Shown here piece by piece: positions 1 to 6,828 of a stretch of DNA of 6,828 nt (its first letter is position 1; every line of letters begins with the position of its first letter). The notes under the pieces are model-generated. The model made no database searches. It was not told the origin of the DNA and saw nothing but the letters and a program-made list of their open reading frames with translations. Made by a program: the position numbers and the translations under genes. Source of the stretch: Candidatus Spyradenecus faecavium. Lineage in GTDB: Bacteria > Verrucomicrobiota > Kiritimatiellia > RFP12 > DVOR01. The DNA lies in the NCBI GenBank assembly GCA_018713405.1, contig DVOR01000034.1:1-6828 (forward strand), read 5' to 3'.

Positions 1-173
1 GTGGCCTTCTCGCCGGCCATCATGGGGCGGGCGGAAGGATTTTGGCGGCTCTCGACGGGACATGACGGGGTGTGGATTTTCCCCTTGCGGTGGGGCATCG
101 CCTTCTGCCGGAGTTGCGTCGAGAACCGCCAGAAGTCCTCCGCCCGCCCCATGATGGCCGGCGAGAAGGCCAC
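1..173. repeat. Imperfect inverted repeat, arms 1-57 and 117-173
   Basis: Bases 1-57 match the reverse complement of 117-173 at 52 of 57 positions. The outer 35 bases are identical, and mismatches fall at 36, 38, 39, 42 and 49. The right arm is coding sequence of the minus-strand membrane protein (GRAEDFWRFST). The left arm, read on the plus strand, gives the homologous GRAEGFWRLST. Of the five mismatches three are at third codon positions, one at a second and one at a first, as if both arms had once been under coding constraint. The 59-base centre (58-116) is not a continuation of the palindrome. This could be a junction between two convergent homologous genes, an inverted duplication that has since diverged, or an assembly chimera. 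Confidence 0.85.
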
Positions 174-911
174 CGCCAGCGCGCCCAGCCCGAACCCGAC
201 CGTCAGCAGCAGGCGGCCATTGATCGCGAAGCGTCCCCGCACGATCTCCCGCAGCCAATAGACCGTCAGCCCCAGGCAAATCGGGATGGCGAAGAGCTCA
301 TGCCCGCCCGCCGACAGGAAGCCCAGCGGCAACAGCGCCGCCATCCACGCGTTGCGCCACGCGAAGACCGACTCCCCCAGCCGCGGCCGCAGGAAGAGCA
401 ACGCCACGGCCAACAGCAACGCCGCCGGCCACACATAGTTGCACGCCCCCGCCACCCACAGGCACGCGTCCGCCCGAAAGCAAAAGGCCACCAGCGCCGA
501 CGCCACCGCCGGCCACCACCGCCGCGACAGCCCCGTCAGCCGCCACGCCAACCACGTGAAGAGCATCCACACCGCCGCGTTCAGCAAGGCGAAGCACCAA
601 TGCGGCATCGGCGTCAGGAAGCGCAACAGGAAGGCCGCCAGATACCGCCCCGTGTTGTCGGAGCAACACGTGCTCAGCCCCGCCCAGTGCTCCCACGTCG
701 TCCGCAGGAGGTGCCCACAGAAGTCGGGCACGCCCAGGTAGGTCCCCCACGTCGGGAGCTGCCCCGCCGCCAGCGGCGCCTCCCGGTAGAAGACCTCGAT
801 GTTCAGATAGTCGTCCGCCAACAGCGGCGTCATCGCCGAGATTGCGAAAAACGCCACCCCCATCGCCGCGACCCACGCGTGCCGCGCGCACCAGCCAAGA
901 AACCGTTTCAT
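1..911 (-). CDS. DUF6056-like polytopic membrane protein, 3' end disrupted or beyond the window
   Basis: Read on the minus strand from ATG at 911-909 (MKRFLGWCARHAW), the frame is open for 303 codons to the window edge. It begins with a hydrophobic segment followed by an acidic TPLLADDY motif at about residues 29-36. Later come NTGRYLAAFLLRF (about 80-92), several hydrophobic stretches likely to span the membrane, the motif GACNYVWPAALLL (about 146-158), GGHELFAIP (about 196-204) and a further helix ending near residue 250. An early DDY motif and a G-x-CNY-x-WP motif are features I associate with DUF6056 and related GT-C-like membrane proteins, so a role in sugar transfer to cell-surface glycans is possible but not shown. 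The start is supported by an extended -10 element 7 nt upstream. After about residue 266 the sequence is no longer convincing protein: it reads through a loop and then through the reverse complement of a copy of its own residues 247-265. The real C-terminus is therefore missing, rearranged or misassembled. The family assignment comes from motif memory only. Confidence 0.68.
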   Translation of the reverse strand, partial: MKRFLGWCARHAWVAAMGVAFFAISAMTPLLADDYLNIEVFYREAPLAAGQLPTWGTYLGVPDFCGHLLRTTWEHWAGLSTCCSDNTGRYLAAFLLRFLTPMPHWCFALLNAAVWMLFTWLAWRLTGLSRRWWPAVASALVAFCFRADACLWVAGACNYVWPAALLLAVALLFLRPRLGESVFAWRNAWMAALLPLGFLSAGGHELFAIPICLGLTVYWLREIVRGRFAINGRLLLTVGFGLGALAVAFSPAIMGRAEDFWRFSTQLRQKAMPHRKGKIHTPSCPVESRQNPSARPMMAGEKA

Positions 912-931
912 GCCCGCCATTATACCACACC
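909..931 (-). promoter_or_regulatory. Extended -10 promoter of the membrane protein gene, leaderless type
   Basis: On the minus strand, GGTGTGG at 931-925 is followed by a perfect TATAAT (924-919), giving the extended -10 form TGGTATAAT. Seven bases (GGCGGGC, 918-912) separate it from the ATG at 911-909. Standard -10 to +1 spacing puts the transcription start at or next to the A of that ATG, so the mRNA would be leaderless. At 17-bp spacing the -35 position is GGAGAG, not TTGACA, which an extended -10 can tolerate. The same module precedes the divergent regulator gene. Confidence 0.72.
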
Positions 932-954
932 ACCCTTCCATCTCTCCACGGCAG

Positions 955-973
955 CCCCCTTCCCCAAAGGGGG
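955..973. repeat. Short GC-rich hairpin
   Basis: CCCCCTT (955-961) pairs perfectly with AAGGGGG (967-973) around a five-base loop, CCCCA. It sits in the divergent intergenic region, upstream of the membrane-protein promoter and before the 22-bp repeats. No T-run follows on either strand, so it does not look like an intrinsic terminator. Its role is unknown. Confidence 0.55.
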
Positions 974-1002
974 CGATTCCAAATAAGTCCTTATGCATTT
1001 CC

Positions 1003-1084
1003 GAAACCCTTAAGGGTTTGCCCCGAAACCCTTAGGGTTTTGGGTCGAACCCCTTAGGGTTTCGCCTCGGCCCCCTTAGGGTTT
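1003..1084. repeat. Four phased palindromic repeats, 22-bp period
   Basis: Four copies of a unit near AAACCCTTAGGGTTT occur in a row. CCCT begins at 1007, 1029, 1051 and 1073, exactly 22 bp apart each time. The first copy (1004-1019) is a perfect 16-bp palindrome, AAACCCTTAAGGGTTT. The second (1026-1040) lacks one central A. The third (1048-1062, AACCCC...) and fourth (1071-1084, CCCCC...) have progressively changed left halves, while the AGGGTTT half is the same in all four. A period of 22 bp is about two helical turns, so all four dyads would face the same side of the DNA. This fits a multi-site operator for a dimeric regulator in the shared promoter region. It also fits a short dispersed repeat family, which often yields spurious ETLRV- or NPKG-rich reading frames. 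Confidence 0.85.
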
Positions 1085-1120
1085 GGCGGGGGAGGCCTCC
1101 GGCTGGGGAGGGGGGCCGCG

Positions 1121-1140
1121 GGTGTGCTATAATGGCGGAC

Positions 1141-1143
<3 letters not shown>
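1121..1143 (+). promoter_or_regulatory. Extended -10 promoter of the regulator gene, leaderless type
   Basis: GGTGTGC (1121-1127) leads into TATAAT at 1128-1133, giving the extended -10 TGCTATAAT. GGCGGAC (1134-1140) then precedes ATG at 1141-1143. The predicted transcription start coincides with the A of this ATG. No Shine-Dalgarno lies upstream of it. The -35 position at 17-bp spacing is GGGGAG. The module matches the one for the divergent membrane-protein gene at 21 of 23 positions. It also overlaps the other possible ATG at 1132, which is formed partly by the -10 hexamer itself. Confidence 0.75.
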
Positions 1144-2760
<1,617 letters not shown>

Positions 2761-4031
2761 CGCAGTCGCCGCACGCGGCGTGGGGCGACCCCGCCGTCTC
2801 GGCGCGGAGGAGGGGCCGTTCCTGGCGCGGGAGCGCGGCGAGCAGCCCCTCCGGCACGCCCGTGAAGCCCATCGCCAACAGGACCAAGTCGGCGGGGAGC
2901 GTGCGTTCCGTGCCGTCGACGGGGCGTTGCGAGAGCGGCCGGCCGAGGGGCGAGAGCGTCCACGCCACGTCGCGCACGCGGACCCCCGTGACGCGGCCCG
3001 CCCCCTCGAAGGCGAGGGTCTCGAGCGACCACAGGCGTTCGCCGCCCTCCTCGTGGGAAGACGAGGTGCGGAGCTTCCACGGCCAGCGCGGCCACGGCGT
3101 GGAGGGGGAGCGCGTCTCGGGCGGACGCGGCAGGATCTCGATTTGGGTCACGGACGCGGCGCCTTGGCGGATGGCCGTGCCGACGCAGTCGCTGCCGGTG
3201 TCGCCGCCGCCGATGACGACGACGCGCAGACCCTTGGCGGAGAGCGGCGCCTCGGGGAGCTCGCCGGAAAGGGCGCGGTTCTGCCCCTTGAGGAAGTCGA
3301 GCGCGAAGGCGACGCCCGTGAGGTCGCGCCCCGGCACGGGAAGGTCGCGCGGCACGCCCGCGCCGACGGCCCAGAGGACGGCGTCGTGCCGCTTGGCGAG
3401 CCACTCGGGGGCGAGGTCGCGGCCGACCTCCGTATCGCAGACAAAGCGGATGCCCTCGGCCTCCAAGAGCGCGACGCGGCGGTCGATGAGTCGCTTGTCC
3501 AGCTTGAAGTCCGGGATGCCGTAGCGCAGGAGGCCGCCTGGGGCGCGGTCGCGCTCGTAGACGGTGACGTCAACGCCCGCGCGGTTGAGCCGGTCGGCCG
3601 CGGCGAGGCCCGCCGGGCCGGACCCGACGACGGCGACGCGCAGGCCGAGCCTCCGCGCGGGCGGCTCGGGGCGGACGAGCCCCGCGGCCCAGGCGGCGTC
3701 GCTGATGTGCCGCTCCAGCGCGCGGATGTCGACGGGCGCGCCGCCGTCCATCCCGCGGGTGCAGGAGCCTTCGCACAGGGCGGGGCAGACGCGCGAGGTG
3801 AACTCCGGGAAGGGGTCGGTCTGGGCGAGCAGGGCGTGGGCCAGGGCGTCGTCGCCCGCGGCGACGGCGGCGTTGGTCTCGGGGATGGGGTTGGCCAGCG
3901 GGCAGCCCAGGCCGTGGCAGAAGGGAAGCCCGCAGGAGAGGCAGGCCTGGGCGCGCTCGCGGCAGGCGGGTTCGGCGAGGGGACGCTCCACCTCGCGCCA
4001 GTCGCGGCGGCGTTCTTCGATGGGTCGATAC

Positions 4032-6828
4032 TCACTCATGGCGCTGGGCCTCCAAGACACGGCGATACTCAACGGGGAAGACGCGGACGAAGCGCGGCAG
4101 CCAGTCCGGCAGGTCGGCGAGGACGCGCCTGGCCTTGGGGCTGCCGGTGGCGGCGGCGTGGGCCTCGAGGAGGGCGCGGAGCTCGGCTGCGGCCTCGGTG
4201 CCGGGGTCGACGCTCTCGAGGTCGACGTCGCCCAGGTTGCAACGCAGGTCGAGGTCGCCCGCCTCGTCGAGCACGTAGGCCAGGCCGCCGGTCATGCCCG
4301 CGGCGAAGTTGTCGCCCGTGCGCCCCAGGACGAGGACGCGCCCGCCGGTCATGTATTCACAGCCGTGGTCGCCCGTGCCCTCGCAGGTGAGGGTGGCGCC
4401 GGAGTTGCGGATGGCGAAGCGCTCGCCCACCAGCCCGCCCACATGGATGCAGCCCGAGGTGGCGCCGTAGCCGATGACGTTGCCGGCCGCGACGTTCTCC
4501 TCGGGCGCGAAGCCCGGGGCCTCGGGCGGGCGTACGGCGATGACGCCGCCGGAAAGGCCCTTGCCCACGTAGTCGTTGGCCACGCCCTCCAGCGTCAGGG
4601 TCACGCCGCGCGTGAGGAAGGCGCCCAGGCTCTGCCCCGCCACGCCGCGCAGACGCACGCGGAAGGTGCCCTCGGGGAAGCCCGCCCCGCCCGTCGCGTC
4701 GGCGATCTCGCCGGCCAACCCCGCGCCGACGGAGCGGTCGACGTTGCGCACGGGGAGGTCGGCCTCGCAGGGCGTCCCGGCGCGGACGGCCCCGACCCCG
4801 CCGAGCGCGGGGAGGAGGACGTCGCGGTCGAAGCGGCCCGCGGGCTCCTTCGCGGGGAGCGGCTCGGCCGGGTCCGGGGCGACGCGGCGGAAGAGGGCCG
4901 AGCAGTCAAGCGTGGCGACCTTGCCGACGGCGGCCTCGGGGTCCAGGCACAGGAGGTCGGCCCGGCCGCAGGCCTCGTCGAGCGAGCGGAGGCCGAGGGC
5001 GGCGAGCCACTCGCGCACCTCGCGGGCGACGAAGGTCAGGAAGTTGACGATGTACTCCGGCCTGCCGGAGAAGCACTTGCGGCGCTCGGGGTCCTGCGTG
5101 GCGACGCCTGCGGGGCAGGTGTTGGCGTGGCACTGCCGCATCATGACGCACCCCAGGCACACCAGGATGGTGGTGGCGAAGCCGAACTCCTGTGCGCCGA
5201 GCAGGGCGCCGATGACCACGTCGCGCCCGGTCTTCAGCTGGCCGTCCACCTGCAGGCGGACGCGTCGGCGCAGGCGGTTGAGCGTCAGGGTCTGGTGGGT
5301 CTCGGCCAATCCCAGCTCCCACGGCAGGCCGGCGTGGTGGATGGAGGAGAGGGGCGAGGCCCCGGTGCCGCCGTCGTGCCCGGCCACGAGGATGACGTCG
5401 GCCTGCGCCTTGGCGACGCCCGCCGCGACGGTGCCGACGCCGGCCTCGGAGACGAGCTTGACGGAGACGCGGGCGTCGGGGTTCACGGCGCGGAGGTCGT
5501 GGATGAGCTGGGCGAAGTCCTCGATGGAGTAGATGTCGTGGTGCGGGGGCGGGGAGATAAGGGTGAGTCCCGGAAGGGCATGGCGAATGCGCGCGACGAA
5601 GGCATCCACCTTGTGCCCGGGGAGCTGGCCGCCCTCGCCGGGCTTCGCGCCCTGGGCGATCTTGATCTGGAGGTCGCGGGCGCTGCGCAGGTAGCCCGCG
5701 GTGACGCCGAAGCGGCCCGAGGCGACCTGCTTGATGGCGCTGGCGCGGTCGGTGCCGAAGCGTTCCGCGTTCTCGCCGCCCTCGCCGGAGTTGCTCATCG
5801 CGCCGATGGCGTTCATGGCGCGGGCGATGGTCTCGTGCGCCTCGGGGCTGAGGGAGCCCAGGCTCATGGCGCCGGAGACGAAGCGCCGCAGGATGGCGGC
5901 CTCGCCCTCCACCTCTTCGAGCGGGATGGCCCGCGTGGGCCTGAAGGCGAAGAGGCCGCGCAGGGTGCACAGGCGGCGGGCCTGGCCGTCGATGGCCCGC
6001 GAGAACCGCTTGAACAGCCCGTAGTCCCCCTCGCGCACGGCCTGGCGGAAGTCGGCCAACGCCTCGGGCGTCCACAGGTGGCGCTCCCCGCCGACGCGGA
6101 AGACGTGCGCCCCGCCGGGCGGCAGGAGCGGCGTGGGCGCGGCGGCGGAGGCGTTGCGGCGGTTGGCGTCCGCGGCGATCTCGCCCAGCCCGATGCCGCC
6201 CACGCGGCTGACCGTCCCGGGGAGCCAGCGCGACACCAGCGCCTCGCCCAGGCCGACGGCCTCGAAGAGCTGGGCCGAGCGGTAGGAGCGCAGGGTGGAG
6301 ACGCCCATCTTGGAGAGGACCTTCAGGAGGCCTTTGTCGAGGGCCTGGATGAAGTTGCCCGTGGCGGTGACGGCGTCGGCGCCGGTCTGCCCGCGGGCGG
6401 CGAGGTCGGCCACCGTGGCCAGGGCCAGCCACGGGTGCACGGCGGTGGCGCCGTAGCCCAGCAGGAGCGCCACGTGCATCACCTCGCGCACCTCGCCGGA
6501 CTGGACGATCAGCCCGGTCTCGGGGCGGACGCCGACCGCGACGAGGGCGCGGTTGACGGCGGCGACGGCCAGGAGCGAGGGGATAGGCGCCTCGTCCGCG
6601 CCCAAACCGCGGTCGGAGAGGATGAGCAGGCGGCGGCCCTCCCCCTTCGCCAGCGCGACGGCCCGGTCGGCCAGGGCCTCGAGCGCGGCCCCGAGCGCGC
6701 CGCCGTCGCCGCCCGCGGGGAAGGCCAGGCGCAGCGTGGCGGGGCGGAACTCCTCGGCGCCGACGCGACCCAGACGCTCCACCTCGGCATCGGTGAGGAT
6801 GGGACGGCGCATCTTGATGAGACGCGCG
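4032..6828 (-). CDS. gltB: Glutamate synthase large (alpha) subunit, 5' end beyond the window
   Basis: GltB makes glutamate from glutamine-derived ammonia and 2-oxoglutarate at an FMN site. 931 codons plus stop (TGA 4034-4032) are visible. The frame is open to the right edge, reading ARLIKMRRPILTDAE. The internal Met at 6812 is not the start, because PILTDAE is where the central domain of full-length (about 1,500 aa) GltB begins. The class II glutaminase domain with its catalytic Cys, roughly 500-560 aa, must lie to the right. Numbered from that internal Met, the central domain is about 1-260 and the FMN/synthase domain about 265-640. The latter holds AMSNSGEGGENAERF (about 335-349), GHDGGTGASPLSS (about 475) and the 3Fe-4S ligands Cys555, 561 and 566 (CVMMRQCHANTCPAGVATQ). 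The GXGXG beta-helix domain is about 690-880, with GKGLSGG and DHGCEYMTGGRVLVLG. The C-terminus ends in a typical RVFPVEYRRVLEAQ. All visible signature motifs are intact. The promoter and upstream control are outside the window. Confidence 0.97.
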   Translation of the reverse strand, partial: ARLIKMRRPILTDAEVERLGRVGAEEFRPATLRLAFPAGGDGGALGAALEALADRAVALAKGEGRRLLILSDRGLGADEAPIPSLLAVAAVNRALVAVGVRPETGLIVQSGEVREVMHVALLLGYGATAVHPWLALATVADLAARGQTGADAVTATGNFIQALDKGLLKVLSKMGVSTLRSYRSAQLFEAVGLGEALVSRWLPGTVSRVGGIGLGEIAADANRRNASAAAPTPLLPPGGAHVFRVGGERHLWTPEALADFRQAVREGDYGLFKRFSRAIDGQARRLCTLRGLFAFRPTRAIPLEEVEGEAAILRRFVSGAMSLGSLSPEAHETIARAMNAIGAMSNSGEGGENAERFGTDRASAIKQVASGRFGVTAGYLRSARDLQIKIAQGAKPGEGGQLPGHKVDAFVARIRHALPGLTLISPPPHHDIYSIEDFAQLIHDLRAVNPDARVSVKLVSEAGVGTVAAGVAKAQADVILVAGHDGGTGASPLSSIHHAGLPWELGLAETHQTLTLNRLRRRVRLQVDGQLKTGRDVVIGALLGAQEFGFATTILVCLGCVMMRQCHANTCPAGVATQDPERRKCFSGRPEYIVNFLTFVAREVREWLAALGLRSLDEACGRADLLCLDPEAAVGKVATLDCSALFRRVAPDPAEPLPAKEPAGRFDRDVLLPALGGVGAVRAGTPCEADLPVRNVDRSVGAGLAGEIADATGGAGFPEGTFRVRLRGVAGQSLGAFLTRGVTLTLEGVANDYVGKGLSGGVIAVRPPEAPGFAPEENVAAGNVIGYGATSGCIHVGGLVGERFAIRNSGATLTCEGTGDHGCEYMTGGRVLVLGRTGDNFAAGMTGGLAYVLDEAGDLDLRCNLGDVDLESVDPGTEAAAELRALLEAHAAATGSPKARRVLADLPDWLPRFVRVFPVEYRRVLEAQRHE
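4049..4053 (-). promoter_or_regulatory. Ribosome binding site of gltD
   Basis: GGAGG on the minus strand at 4053-4049, inside the last codons of gltB, lies nine bases before the ATG at 4039. This spacing fixes the gltD start and supports translation coupled to gltB termination. It contrasts with the two divergent genes in this window, which show no Shine-Dalgarno. Confidence 0.8.

Noticed and set aside
298..933. Minus-strand reading frame of 211 codons
   Set aside because: Its product is almost only Gly, Ala, Val and Arg. It is the wrong frame of the membrane-protein gene, whose true frame starts at 911 and shows hydrophobic segments and family-like motifs.
955..973. Intrinsic terminator
   Set aside because: The stem is good, but no T-run follows on either strand and the hairpin lies between divergent promoters, where no gene ends.
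1003..1084. CRISPR array or telomere-like repeat
   Set aside because: Units are about 15 bases with 6-7 base gaps, far too short for CRISPR spacers. The TTAGGGTTT similarity to telomere repeats is superficial, because the units are palindromic, few and separated by unrelated bases.
912..1140. Sigma-54 promoter or tRNA/small RNA gene
   Set aside because: No GG-N10-GC promoter with the expected TGGCAC/TTGC context was seen on either strand, and no cloverleaf or other RNA structure was evident.
4070..4072. ATG at 4072 as the gltD start
   Set aside because: It adds 11 residues not typical of GltD and lies 41 bases inside gltB, while the ATG at 4039 has GGAGG at good spacing and a typical MSEYRPIEER start.
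2780..4390. Long plus-strand frame of 536 codons opposite gltD and gltB
   Set aside because: It is an antisense shadow of two clearly recognised genes, with Gly/Arg/Ala-rich composition and no domains.
6810..6812. ATG as the start of gltB
   Set aside because: The frame stays open upstream to the edge, and the following residues match the start of the central domain, not the N-terminus, of glutamate synthase.

Overview
The window is a GC-rich bacterial segment with four genes: a left-edge membrane-protein gene on the minus strand, a sigma-54-dependent (NifA-type) activator on the plus strand, and the glutamate synthase pair gltB-gltD on the minus strand. The organism cannot be named from this sequence. 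The GC-rich coding, a NifA-like GAF-AAA-Fis regulator, a DUF6056-like membrane protein and short CCCTTAGGGTTT-type intergenic repeats would fit a Verrucomicrobiota/Kiritimatiellota/Lentisphaerota-like genome, but that is a weak inference from memory.

Layout. Positions 1-911 (minus) carry a polytopic membrane protein resembling DUF6056/GT-C-like proteins. Its reading frame stays open to the window edge, but its last part runs into an imperfect inverted repeat (1-57 against 117-173), so it is broken, rearranged or chimeric there. Positions 912-1140 form a divergent intergenic region. At each end is a nearly identical promoter module, an extended -10 (TGNTATAAT) exactly 7 nt before an ATG, which implies leaderless mRNAs. 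Between them lie a small hairpin, four palindromic repeats with a 22-bp period, and a G-rich tract. Positions 1141-2760 (plus) encode the activator. Its last 38 codons plus stop lie antisense to the 3' end of gltD, a 116-bp convergent overlap. Positions 2645-4039 (minus) are gltD. Positions 4032 to beyond 6828 (minus) are gltB, which lacks its N-terminal glutaminase domain because the window ends.

Function. GltB and GltD form NADPH-dependent glutamate synthase, which turns glutamine plus 2-oxoglutarate into two glutamates. Transcription runs gltB then gltD, with an 8-nt stop/start overlap and a good Shine-Dalgarno for gltD. The activator has all the visible parts of a functional bacterial enhancer-binding protein (GAF sensor, Walker A and B, GAFTGA loop, Fis-type HTH). 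A nitrogen-related role is suggested by its NifA resemblance and by its neighbours, but its targets are not shown. The gltB promoter lies outside the window, and I saw no sigma-54 -24/-12 promoter in the intergenic region.

The points most worth following up are the matched divergent leaderless promoter modules, the helically phased palindrome array between them, the long convergent coding overlap, and the diverged inverted repeat at the left edge. I did not find a clearly new multi-gene system.
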